This document shows, piece after piece, positions 51,186-62,959 of a stretch of DNA of 64,000 nucleotides. The stretch spans positions 1 to 64,000 of the forward strand of contig NW_027183781.1 of the NCBI RefSeq assembly GCF_041296385.1. The letters run 5' to 3'. Source of the DNA: Aphelocoma coerulescens. Taxonomy: Eukaryota > Chordata > Aves > Passeriformes > Corvidae. Made by a program: the position numbers and the translations under genes. Under the pieces are notes generated by a model. It did not search any database. It had not been told where the DNA came from and saw only the letters and a list, made by a program, of their open reading frames with translations. Position 1 is the stretch's first letter. Every line of letters begins with the position of its first letter.

Positions 51186-54100
51186 CTGGGGGGGGAAGGG
51201 GGTCAGGGGGCAGCAGAAACCCCCAAAAAAACCAAAAAATCCCCCCCAAAAAACCCCAAATCCATCCCCAAAAAACCCCAAATCCATCCACACCGACACC
51301 TCCATGGCAGCTGGGGGGGGAAAGGGGTCAGGGGGCAGCAGAAACCCCCAAAAAAACCAAAAAAAAACCAAAAAAAAAACCCCAAATAAATCCCCAAAAA
51401 AGACCAAAAAACCCCAAATCCATCCCCCAAAAAAACCCCAAATCCGTCCCCACCGACACCTCCATGGCAGCTGGGGGGGGAAAGGGGTCAGGGGGCAGCA
51501 GAAACCCCAAAAAAACCAAAAAATCCCCCCCAAAAAACCCCCAAATCCATCCCCCAAAAAACCCCAAATCCATCCACACCGACACCTCCATGGCAGCTGG
51601 GGGGGGAAAGGGGGTCAGGGGAGCAGCAGAAACCCCCAAAAAAACCAAAAAATCCCCCCCAAAAAACCCCAAATCCATCCCCAAAAAACCCCAAATCCAT
51701 CCACACCGACACCTCCATGGCAGCTGGGGGGGGAAAGGGGTCAGGGGGCAGCAGAAACCCCCAAAAAAACCAAAAAAAAACCAAAAAAAAAACCCCAAAT
51801 AAATCCCCAAAAAAGACCAAAAAACCCCAAATCCATCCCCCAAAAAAACCCCAAATCCGTCCCCACCGACACCTCCATGGCAGCTGGGGGGGGAAGGGGG
51901 TCAGGGGAGCAGCAGAAACCCCAAAAAAACCAAAAAATCCCCCCCAAAAAAACCCAAATCCATTCCCCCAAAAAAGACCAAAAAACCCCAAATCCATCCC
52001 CCCAAAACCCCAAATCCGTCCCCAAAAAACCCCAAATCCATCCCCAAAGAAATCCCAAATCCGTCCCCAAAAAACCCCAAATCCATCCCCCAAAAAACCC
52101 CAAATCCATCCCCAAAGAAGACCCCAAATCCGTCCCCAAAAAACCCCAAATCCATCCCCCAAAAAACCCCAAATCCATCCCCAAAAAAAACCCCAAATCC
52201 ATCCCCCAAAAAACCCCAAATCCGTCCCCAAAAAACCCCAAATCCATCCCCAAAAATCCCCAAATCCATCCCCAAAAAACCCCAAATCCATCCCCCAAAA
52301 AACCAAAAAAACCCCAAATCCATCCCCCAAAAAACCCCAAATCCGTCCCCACCGACACCTCCATGGCAGCTGGGGGGGGAAAGGGGTCAGGGGGCAGCAG
52401 AAACCCCAAAAAAAACAAAAAAAAAAAACCCCAAAAAACCCCAAATCCATCCCCAAAAAACCCCAAATCCATCCCCCCAAAAACCCCAAATCCGTCCCCC
52501 CAAAAAACCCCAAATCCATCCCCAAAAATCCCCAAATCCATCCCCAAAAAACCCCAAATCCATCCCCCAAAAAACCAAAAAAACCCCAAATCCATCCCCC
52601 AAAAAACCCCAAATCCGTCCCCACCGACACCTCCATGGCAGCTGGGGGGGGAAAGGGGTCAGGGGGCAGCAGAAACCCCAAAAAAAACAAAAAAAAAAAA
52701 CCCCAAAAAACCCCAAATCCATCCCCAAAAAACCCCAAATCCATCCCCCCAAAAACCCCAAACCCGTCCCCCAAAAAACCCCAAATCCATCCCCCCAAAA
52801 ACCCCAAATCCATCCCCCAAAAAACCCCAAATCCGTCCCCACCGACACCTCCATGGCAGCTGGGGGGGGGAAAGGGGTCAGGGGAGCAGCAGAAACCCCA
52901 AAAAAACCAAAAAATCCCCCCCAAAAAACCCCAAATCCGTCCCCACCGACACCTCCATGGCAGCTGGGGGGGGGAAAGGGGTCAGGGGGCAGCAGAAACC
53001 CCCCAAAAAAACCAAAAAATCCCCCCCAAAAAACCCCAAATCCATCCCCAAAAAAAACCAAAAAACCCCTAATTCATCCCCCAAAAAAGACCCCAAATCC
53101 ATCCCCCAAAGAAACCCCAAATCCATCCCCCCCAAAAAAACCCCAAATCCATCCCCCAAAAAAACAAAAAACCCCCACATCCATCCCCTAAAAACCCCAA
53201 ATCCATCCCCCAAAAAACCCCAAATCCATCCCCCAAAGAAACCCCAAATCCATCCCCCAAAAAACCCCAAATCCATCCCCCAAAAAACCCCAAATGCATC
53301 CCCCCAAAAACCCCAAATCCGTCCCCACCGACGCCTCCATGGCAGCTGGGGGGGGAAAGGGGGTCAGGGGAGCAGCAGAAACCCCAAAAAAAACCAAAAA
53401 ATCCCCCCCAAAAAACCCCAAATCCATTCCCCCAAAAAAGACCAAAAAACCCCAAATCCATCCCCCAAAAACCCCAAATCCATCCCCCCAAAAACCCCAA
53501 ATCCGTCCCCACCGACACCTCCATGGCAGCTGGGGGGGAAAGGGGTCAGGGGGCAGCAGAAACCCCAAAAAAACCAAAAAATCCCCCTCAAAAAACCCCA
53601 AATCCACCCCCAAAAAACCCCAAATCCATCCCCCCAAAAACCCCAAATCCGTCCCCCAAAAAACCCCAAATCCGTCCCCAAAAAACCCCAAATCCATCCC
53701 CAAAAAAGACCCCAAATCCATCCCCAAAAAACCCCAAATCCGTCCCCCAAAAAACCCCAAATCCGTCCCCAAAAAACCCCAAATCCATCCCCAAAAAAGA
53801 CCCCAAATCCATCCCCCCAAAAACCCCAAATCCATCCCCAAAAAACCCCAAATCCATCCCCCAAAAAACCCCAAATCCATCCCCCAAAAACCCCAAATCC
53901 GTCCCCACCGACACCTCCATGGCAGCTGGGGGGGGAAAGGGGTCAGGGGGCAGCAGAAACCCCAAAAAAAACAAAAAAATCCCGCCCAAAAAACCCCAAA
54001 TCCATCCCCCAAAAAACCCCAAATCCATCCCCCAAAGAAATCCCAAATCCGTCCCCCCAAAAAACCCCAAATCCGTCCCCAAAAAACCCCAAATCCGTCC

Positions 54101-54920
54101 CCAAAAAACCCCACATCCATCCCCAAAAAAACCCAAATCCATCCCCAAAAAAGACCCCAAATCCATCCCCAAAAAACCCCAAATCCGTCCCCAAAAAACC
54201 CCAAATCCATCCCCAAAAAACCCCAAATCCGTCCCCAAAAAACCCCAAATCCATCCCCCAAAGAAACCCCAAATCCGTCCCCAAAAAACCCCAAATCCAT
54301 CCCCAAAAAACCCCAAATCCATCCCCAAAAAACCCCAAATCCATCCCCAAAAAAGACCCCAAATCCATCCCCCAAAAAACCCCAAATCCATCCCCAAAGA
54401 ACCCCAAATCCATCCCCAAAAAACCCCAAATCCATCCCCCAAAGAAACCCCAAATCCGTCCCCAAAAAACCCCAAATCCATCCCCAAAAAAACCAAAACA
54501 ACCCCAAATCCATCCCCCAAAAAACCCCAAATCCATCCCCAAAAAAACACAAAAAACCCCAAATCCATCCCCCCCAAAAAAACCAAAAAACCGCAAATCC
54601 ATCCCCCAAAAAACACAAAAAAATCCCAAATCCATCCCCCAAAAAACCCCAAATCCATCCCCAAAAAACCCCGAAAAAAACCCCAAATCCATCCCCAAAA
54701 AACCCCCAAAAAACCCAAATCCGTCCCCACCGACACCTTCAGGGCAGCTGAGGGGGTGGAACGGGGTCAGGGAGCACCAAAAACCCCAAAAAAAAACCCC
54801 AAAAAAACCCCAAATCTGTCCCCCAAATAACCCCCCAAAAAAACCCCAAATCCGTCCCCAAAAAACCCCAAAAACCCAAAAAAAACCCAAAAACCCCCAA
54901 ATCCGTCCCCACCGACCCCT
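51186..54920. repeat. 22-bp minisatellite with 12 AGPAT1 exon-head copies
   Basis: ccccaaatccatccccaaaa units interrupted by intact copies of the acceptor plus start-codon block. Start codons (minus strand) lie at 51303-51305, 51463, 51589, 51716, 51876, 52362, 52634, 52852, 52956, 53338, 53522 and 53928; degenerate copies lie near 54,737 and 54,920. The left arm has three intact copies. Confidence 0.9.
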
Positions 54921-54974
54921 CCATCGTGGCGGAAGGGGCACAAAGGGGTCAGGGAGCACCAAAACCCGCCCTGG

Positions 54975-57735
54975 GACCCCAAAATCCCCTCAGGACCCCC
55001 CAAAATCTCCTCAGGAACCTCCCCCTCCCCTCAGAACCCCTCAAAATCCACTCAGAACCCCAAAATCCCCTCAGGATCCCCAAAATCCCCTCAGGAACCT
55101 CCTGGGACCTCCAAATCCTCTCAGGATCCCCCAAATCCCCTCAGAACCCCCAAAATCCACTCAGAACCCCCGAAATCCCCTCAGAACCCCCGAAATCCAC
55201 TCAGAACCCCTCAAAATCCCCTCAGGATCCCCAAAATCCCCTCAGAACCGCAAAATCTCCTCAGAACTCCCCAAAATCTCTTCAGGGCCCCCAAAATCCC
55301 CTCAGGATCCCCCAAGTCCCCTCTGAATCCCCCCAAATCCCCTCATGACCCCCAAAATCCCCTCAGGACCCCCCAAACCCCTCTTGGGACCCCCAAATCC
55401 CCTCAAGGCCCCCAAAATCCCCTCAGGAACCTCCTGGGACCCCCAAATCCTCTCAGAACCCCCCAAAGTCCCCTCAGGAACTTCCTGGGACCCCAAAACC
55501 TCCTCAGGATCCCCAAGATCCCCTCAGAACCCCCAAATCCCCTCAGAACCTCCCAAAATCCCCTCAGGATCCCCCAAATCCCCTCAGGAACCTCCTGGGA
55601 CCCCCAAATCCTCTCAGAACCCCTCAAAATCCCCTCAGGATCCCCAAATCCCGTCAAGAACATCCTGGGACCCCCAAATCCCCTCAGGAACCTCCTGGGA
55701 CCCCAAAATCCCCTCAGGAAAACTCCTGGGACCCCAAAATCCCCTCAGAACCCCCCAAAATCCCCTCAGAACCCCCCAAATCCCCTCAGGAACATCCTGA
55801 GACCCCAAAATCCCCTCAGAACCCCCCAAAATCCCCTCAGAACCCCCAAAATCCCCTCAGAACCCCCCAAAATCCCCTCAGGATCCCCAAATCCCGTCAA
55901 GAACCTCCTGGGACCCCCAAATCCTCTCAGGATCCCCAAAATCCCCTCAGGAACCTCCTGGGACCCCAAAATCCTCTCAGAACCCCCAAAATCCCCTCAG
56001 AACCCCCAAAATCCCCTCAGGAACCTCCCGGGACCCCCAAATCCCCTCAGGATCCCCCAAATCCCCTCAGAACCCCTCAAAATCCCCTCAGGATCCCAAA
56101 ATCCCGTCAGGAACCTCCTGGGACTCCCAAATCCCCTCAGGATCCCCAAAATCCCCTCAGGACCCCTCAAAATCCCCTCAGAACCCCCAAATCCCCTCAG
56201 AACCCCCCAAAGTCCCCTCAGAATCCCCAAATCCCCTCAGAACCCCTCAAAATCCCCTCAGGAACCTCCTGGGACCCCAAAATCCCCTCAGGATCCCCCA
56301 AATCCCCTCAGGATCCCCAAGATCCCCTCAGAACCCCCAAAATCCCCTCAGAACCTCCCAAAATCCCCTCAGGATCCCCCAAATCCCCTCAGGAACCTCC
56401 CGGGACCCCCAAATCCTCTCAGAACCCCTCAAAATCCCCTCAGGATCCCCAAATCCCGTCAAGAACATCCTGGGATCCCCAAATCCCCTCAGGATCCCCG
56501 AAATCCCCTCAGGAAAACTCCTGGGACCCCAAAATCCCCTCAGAACCCCCCAAAATCCCCTCAGAACCCCCCAAATCCCCTCAGGAACATCCTGAGACCC
56601 CAAAATCCCCTCAGAACCCCCCAAATCCCGTCAAGAACCTCCTGGGACCCCCAAATCCTCTCAGGATCCCCAAAACCCCCTCAGGAACCTCCTGGGACCC
56701 CCAAAATCCCCTCAGAACCCCCCAAAATCCCCTCAGAACCCCCGAAATCCCCTCAGAATCCCCCAAAGTCCCCTCAGGAACCTCCTGGGACCCCAAAACC
56801 TCCTCAGGATCCCCCAAATCCCCTCAGGATCCCCAAAATCCCCTCAGAACCTCCCAAAATCCCCTCAGGATCCCCCAAATCCCCTCAGGAACCTCCCGGG
56901 ACCCCCAAATCCTCTCAGAACCCCTCAAAATCCCGTCAGGATCCCCAAATCCCGTCAAGAACATCCTGGGATCCCCAAATCCCCTCAGGATCCCCGAAAT
57001 CCCCTCAGGAACCTCCTGGGACCCCAAAATCCCCTCAGGAAAACTCCTGGGACCCCAAAATCCCCTCAGAACCCCCCAAAATCCCCTCAGGACCCCCGAA
57101 ATCCCCTCAGAACCCCTCAAAATCCCCTCAGGATCCCCAAATCCCGTCAAGAACATCCTGGGACCCCCAAATCCTCTCAGGATCCCCGAAATCCCCTCAG
57201 GAACCTCCTGGGACCCCAAAATCCCCTCAGGAAAACTCCTGGGACCCCAAAATCCCCTCAGAACCCCCCAAAATCCCCTCAGATCCCCCCAAATCCCCTC
57301 AGGAACATCCTGAGACCCCAAAATCCCCTCAGAACCCCCCAAAATCCCCTCAGAACCCCCAAAATCCCCTCAGAACCCCTCAAAATCCCCTTAGGATCCC
57401 CAAATCCCGTCAAGAACCTCCTGGGACCCCCAAATCCTCTCAGGATCCCCAAAACCCCCTCAGGAACCTCCTGGGACCCCAAAATCCCCTCAGGAAAACT
57501 CCTGGGACCCCAAAATCCCCTCAGAACCCCCCAAAATCCCCTCAGAACCCCCCAAATCCCCTCAGGAACATCCTGAGACCCCAAAATCCCCTCAGGACCC
57601 CCAAAATCCCCTCAGAACCCCTCAAAATCCCCTCAGGACCCCCGAAATCCCCTCAGAACCCCCAAAATCCCCTCAGGAACCTCCCGGGACCCCCAAATCC
57701 CCTCAGAACCCCCCAAAATCCCCTCAGGACCCCAA
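54975..57735. repeat. Minisatellite, AGPAT1 5' intron, inverted arm, expanded
   Basis: ccccaaaatcccctcagaac and caggaacctcctgggacccc units. At 2.8 kb it is nearly twice the left arm length. Confidence 0.9.
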
Positions 57736-58059
57736 CCCCCCCCTCAGGACCCTCCCCCTCCCCTCAGAGCCCTCCCCAGCGCCCGGACCCCGCCAAACCC
57801 CCGCTTTGCACCCCAAAATCTCCCCCCCGGGGCCCTTCCCGCCCCCCCCCCCGGCCCCACCCGGGCCCCGCCCCCCCCCCTCAGGGCTCGGTTTGGGCCC
57901 AACCGGGCGGGGCCGGGCGGGGCGGCCCCGTGGGCGGCGGCGGAGCATCCCCGGTTCTCAGGAGGCCGCGTCCCCTCCCCACGGCCCCCGGGAGCTTCTC
58001 GGGATCCCCCGGGACCCCTCGGGACCCCCTCGGGACCCCCCCGGTTCCCCTCAGGCCCC

Positions 58060-58495
58060 GCCGGTACCGGGAGGGGCGGCGGCTGCGGCGGCGGCGCGGG
58101 CCCGTCCCGGCGCCGGAAGCGACGTCGATGATTGACAGCTGCATCCGCCAATCAGCGCCGGAGCCCGCGGATTCCCCCGCCCCTCCGCCGGGCCGTGCGT
58201 GGTTGCCGTGGTAACGGCGAGGGGCGGGAAACTGGCGCGTCGCCACGGCGACGCGGCGGCCATGTTGTCCCGCCCACGGTGCCGCGCGGTGATTGGGTAG
58301 CTCGGCTGCCTGTCAAACGCTCAAACCAATTAGCGCCCGGATCGCTGCGAGCCAATAGGAAGAGGCGTCTCTCCAGCCAATAGCGCTCCTCCGGGGGCGG
58401 ATCCTCGCGCGTCTCCACCAATAACAGCGCCGGGTTTTGATTGGCGGGAGCGGCGGCCAATGGGACGGGAGGGCGCGGTGTGAGGGGAGGTGGAA
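58060..58495. promoter_or_regulatory. Bidirectional CpG-island promoter, right copy
   Basis: Inverted copy of the left promoter with the same CCAAT boxes, the X-box at 58202-58215 and CRE-like gacgtc near 58,121. It looks unchanged in length relative to the left copy. Confidence 0.65.
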
Positions 58496-58496
58496 A

Positions 58497-58659
58497 ATGG
58501 CGGCGGCTGTGGCGGCGCTGAGGGGCGAGTCCGCGGCTGTGGCGGCGACAGCGGCGGCGACAGCGGCGGCAACGGCGGCAACGGCGGGGCCTTCGCGTGT
58601 AACATCAGCCTGGAGCCCGCGAACGAGCCCCTGATTGGCCGCTGCGGGCACCTGTACTG
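58497..58659 (+). pseudogene. RNF5: RNF5-like exon 1, right arm copy
   Basis: The same 163-nt exon as on the left. The RING-like frame reads GGAFACNISLEPANEPLIGR then CGHLY, with donor gtgagg at 58,660. It keeps the first Cys (TGT) that is Trp (TGG) in the left copy, but also has Ser at the second ligand. The ATG at 58497 is again out of frame with the RING-like sequence. No downstream exons found. Confidence 0.5.
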
Positions 58660-58689
58660 GTGAGGGGCGGGGTTTGAGGGAGGGGGCGG

Positions 58690-59400
58690 GGCCTGCGCCA
58701 AGGGGCGGGGCCTGGGGGGTTTAGGGGTCTCTGGGTGGTCCTAGGGGGGATTTAGGGGGCCTATGGGGGGTTTTAGAGGGTCTGGGGGGGCTTTAGGGGG
58801 TCTGGGGGTGCTTTAAGGGGCCCTGGGGGTCGTGGGGTGGTCTCGGGGGAGGTTTTGGGGGGGCTGGGGGGGGTTTGGGGGGTCTTGGGTGCCTTTAGGG
58901 GCTCTGGGGGGTTTTGGGGGGTCTTGGGTGCCTTTAGGGGCTCTGGGGGAGTCTTCCTGTGGCTCCTCAGCGTTTGAAACGCCCGAAAAATCCCCAAATT
59001 CACCCAAAAAAACCTCCCCCCCCTCCCCCTTCCCCCGCTGGGGCTCTGGGACCCCCCCCAAAATCGCATTAAAGCTCCTCCCCTCCCCCCCTTTGCAGAG
59101 TCTGATTCAGAGGTTGAGGTGAGGGTGGAAAACGAGGCGAAAACCCCCAAAAATCCTCCCCAAAAAAGCCAAAAAATCGGCGGAAAAAAACCTCCTGGAA
59201 AACGTCAAAATTGTCCCAAAATTCCGCCCCTCCCCCACCCCCCAAAAAAATTCGCGGGGAGTTCCTGAAAAATCCCTCGAAATCCCCCCAAAAATCCCCC
59301 CAGAAGTTCCCGCCCCCCCAAAGAAAAAAACCCCCCCAAAATCACCGAGAATTTCCCCAAAAACGCCCGAATTCAACCCAAAAAAATTGAAAAATCAGCA
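58690..59400. other. Spacer, inverted counterpart of 9,881-10,603
   Basis: G-rich then C-rich low-complexity sequence. The only length change noted in this part of the arms is a duplicated cttgggtgcctttaggggct block here (58,884 and 58,923). No exon called. Confidence 0.55.
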
Positions 59401-59409
59401 AAAACGGTA

Positions 59410-60170
59410 AAAAATTCCTGTATTTCCCAGAAAATTCCCAAATTTCCCTCAAAAGTTCCCAAATTTCTCTAAGAATTCCTAAATTTCCCTCAACATTCCC
59501 CAATTTCCCTCAGAATTCTGGAATTTCCCTCAAAATTCTCAAATTTCCCTCAGAATTCCCGAATTTCCCTCAAAAATTCCCCGATTTCCCTCAGAATTCC
59601 CGAATTTCCCTCAGAATTCCCCGATTTCCCTCAAGATTCCCAAATTTCTCTCAGAATTCCCAAATTTCCTTAAAAAATTCTTGGATTTCCCTCAGAATTC
59701 CGGAATTTCCCTCAAAATTCTCGGATTTTCCTCAGAATTCCCGAATTTCCCTCAGAATTCCCAAATTTCCCTCAAAATACACAAATTTCCCTCAAAAATA
59801 CCCCAATTTTCCTGAAAATTCCCAAATTTCCCTCAAAAATTCCCGGATTTCCCTCAGAATTCCCAAATTTCCCTCAGAATTCCCAAATTTCCCTCAAAAT
59901 TCTCGGATTTCCCTCAAAACTCCCAAATTCCCCTCAGAATTCCCAAATTTCCCTCAAAAACTCCCAATTTTTCCTCAAAACTCCCGGATTTCCCTCAAAA
60001 TTCCCAAATTTCCCTCAGAATTCCCAAATTTCCCTCAAAAATTCCCGAATTTCCTTCAGAACTCCCAAACTTCCCTCAGAATTCCCAAATTTCCCTCAAA
60101 ATTCTCGGATTTTCCTCCGAATTTCCGAATTTCCCTCAAAATTCCCAAATTCCCCTCAGAATTCCCCAAC
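59410..60170. repeat. 20-bp minisatellite, AAATTTCCCTCAGAATTCCC, inverted arm
   Basis: Reverse complement of the 9.0-9.9 kb array. Confidence 0.9.
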
Positions 60171-60216
60171 TCCCGCCCCTCCCCCCCCAAGATCCCGGGT
60201 TGATTTTCCCGCCTTT

Positions 60217-60231
60217 TTTATTTTTTTTATT
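60217..60231 (-). promoter_or_regulatory. Tandem poly(A) signals, ATF6B right copy
   Basis: TTTATT twice on the + strand, the inverted copy of the signals at 8,985-8,999. Confidence 0.5.
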
Positions 60232-60299
60232 GATTCGGGTAAAAATCGCTCCTGGCCAGCGATGGGGGAGGGGCGGGAGGGACAGAGAGCGCGGCCCCT

Positions 60300-62702
60300 T
60301 TAAGAGGGGGGCGTGGCCTCGGCGTAAGCCCCGCCCCGCCCGCTGAAAGAGGTGTGGCCTGACGGGAAGGGGGCGTGGCCTCAAAAAAGGCGCCAAAACC
60401 GAGGGGGCGTGGCCTCAAAAAAGGCGCCAAACCGAGGGGGCGTGGCCTGAGGTGGAAGTGGGCGTGGCCTGGACACACCACGCTGAAAATTTGAGGGGGC
60501 GTGGCCTCGACGAAAAGCAACAGATGGGCGTGGCCTGAGGCGGAAGTGGGCGTGGCCTGAGGCGGAAGTGGGCGTGGCCTCGGTGGGACAAACAAAAAAG
60601 CGTGCCGAAAATGAGGGGGCGTGGCCTGAGGCGGAAGTGGGCGTGGCCTCGACAAAAGAACTGAACACAGAGGGCGTGGTCTGAGGCGGAAGTGGGCGTG
60701 GCTGGGGCTGCCCAAACAGAGGGGCGTGGCCTGAGGTGGAAGTGGGCGTGGCTTCGACACAGCCCACGCAAATCGAGGGGGCGTGGCCTGAGGCGGAAGT
60801 GGGCGTGGCCTCGGGAAAATGCGCCCGACTGAGGGGGCGTGGCCTGAGGCGGAAGTGGGCGTGGCCTCGACAAAACCAACAGGAGTGGGCGTGGCCTGAG
60901 GTGGAAGTGGGCGTGGCCTCGACAAAACCAACAGCAGTGGGCGTGGCCTGAGGTGGAAGTGGGCGTGGCCTCAGGGGGAAAAAACGCGCCCAACCGAGGG
61001 GACGCGGCTCGAGGCGGAAGTGGGCGTGGCCCTGGGCGGAAGTGGGCGTGGCATTAGGCGGAAGTGGGCGTGGTCTCGGGGGAACAAACAAAAAACGCAC
61101 CAAAATCGAGGGGGCGTGGCCTGATGCAGAAATGGGCGTGGCCTGAGGGGGAAAACACACTGGGGTTTCGTGGCCTGAGGGTGGAAGTGGGCGTGGCCCA
61201 AGGTGGACGTGGGCGTGTCCCGGGGCGGAAGTGGGCGTGTCCCGGGGCAGAAGCGGGCGTTTCCCGAGGCGGAAGCGGGCGTGGCCCCAGGCGGAAGCGG
61301 GCGTGTCCCGAGGCGGAAGTGGGCGTGTCCCCAGGCGGAAGTGGGCGTGTCCCGAGGCGGAAGCGGGCGTGGCCCCAGGCGGAAGCGGGCGTGTCCCGAG
61401 GCGGAAGTGGGCGTGTCCCGGGGCGGAAGCGGGCGTGTCCCGAGGCGGAAGCGGGCGTGTCCCGGGGCAGAAGTGGGCGTGTCCCCAGGCGGAAGTGGGC
61501 GTGTCCCGGGGCGGAAGTGGGCGTGTCCCGGGGCGGAAGCGGGCGTGTCCCGAGGCGGAAGCGGGCGTGTCCCGGGGCAGAAGTGGGCGTGTCCCCAGGC
61601 GGAAGTGGGCGTGTCCCGAGGCGGAAGTGGGCGTGTCCCCAGCCGGAAGAGGGCGTGTCCCCAGGCGGAAGTGGGCGTGTCCAGAGGCGGAAGCGGGCGC
61701 GGCTCAGGCGGAAGTGGGCGTGTCCCCAGGCGGAAGTGGGCGTGTCCCGGGGCGGAAGCGGGCGCGGCTCAGGCGGAAGTGGGCGTGTCCAGAGGCGGAA
61801 GTGGGCGTGTCCCCAGGCGGAAGTGGGCGTGTCCCGGGCGGAAGTGGGCGTGTCCCCAGGCGGAAGCGGGCGTGTCCCGAGGTGGAAGTGGGCGTGTCCC
61901 CAGGCGGAAGTGGGCGTGTCCCCAGGCGGAAGTGGGCGTGTCCCGGGTGGAAGCGGGCGTGTCCCCAGGCGGAAGTGGGCGTGTCCCGGGCGGAAGTGGG
62001 CGTGTCCCCAGGCGGAAGTGGGCGTGTCCCCAGGCGGAAGTGGGCGTGTCCTCAGGCGGAAGTGGGCGTGTCCCGGGTGGAAGTGGGCGTGTCCCCAGAC
62101 GGAAGTGGGCGTGTCCCGAGGCGGAAGTGGGCGTGTCCCGGGTGGAAGTGGGCGTGTCCCCAGACGGAAGTGGGCGTGTCCCCAGACGGAAGTGGGCATG
62201 TCCCGGGTGGAAGTGGGCGTGTCCCCAGACGGAAGTGGGCGTGTCCCCAGACGGAAGTGGGCGTGTCCCGAGGCGGAAGTGGGCGTGTCCCCAGGCGGAA
62301 GTGGGCGTGTCCCCAGACGGAAGTGGGCGTGTCCCGGGTGGAAGTGGGCGTGTCCCCAGACGGAAGTGGGCGTGTCCCGAGGCAGAAGTGGGCGTGTCCC
62401 CAGGCGGAAGCTGGCGCGGCTCAGGCGGAAGTGGGCGTGTCCCAGGGCGGAAGTGGGCGTGTCCCGAGGCGGAAGCGGCCGTGTCTCAGGCGGAAGCGGG
62501 CGTGGCCCCAGGCGGAAGTGGGCGTGGCCCCAGGCGGAAGTGGGCGTATCCCCGGGCGGAAGTGGGCGTGTCCCGGGCGGAAGCGGGCGTGTCCAGAGGC
62601 GGAAGTGGGCGTGTCCCCAGGCGGAAGTGGGCGTGTCCCCAGCCGGAAGTGGGCGTGTCCCCAGCCGGAAGTGGGCGTGTCCCGGGCGGAAGCGGGCGCG
62701 GC
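60300..62702. repeat. 22-bp GGCGGAAGTGGGCGTG minisatellite, inverted arm
   Basis: Reverse complement of 6,513-8,920. The diverged ggcgtggcc part is 60,300-61,190 and the regular ggcgtgtccccaggcggaag part is 61,190-62,702. Length matches the left arm. Confidence 0.9.
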
Positions 62703-62890
62703 TCAGGCGCTTCCCTCCCCGTCCCCTCCCCGTCGCGGGCGGGGCGCGCGGGGCGGGGGAGGGCCGCGGGGCGGGGCGCGCGCGGGGGGAGGGGCGCGGC
62801 GGCGGCGCACGTGGATGACGCGCGTGTCCAGCACCTCGCAGTCCACCTGCATCATGGCCTGCAGGCCCCGCCCCCCGCCCGCCAGCGACT
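62703..62890 (-). CDS. ATF6B: ATF6B last coding exon, right copy
   Basis: 188 nt, same as the left copy: acceptor ccgcag, [16 protein letters not shown], Arg/Pro-rich tail and TGA at 62,703. Earlier exons lie beyond the window end. Confidence 0.85.
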
Positions 62891-62959
62891 CTGCGGGGGG
62901 AGGGGAGGGCTCAGAGGGGACCCCCCAGGTAGGGGGAACCCCCACCCCCCTCAAAGCGC

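Noticed and set aside
51304..55326. A 1,340-codon open frame and other very long low-complexity frames (for example 15,473-17,865 and 12,945-15,257)
   Set aside because: They are satellites whose unit lacks stops in several frames; composition is purely periodic and no domain or splice logic supports them.
58497..58634. Ala-rich peptide starting MAAAVAALRGES as the real product of the RNF5-like exon
   Set aside because: It ends at a stop inside the exon and is unrelated to the RING-like frame; it may be only an artefact of the frame offset.
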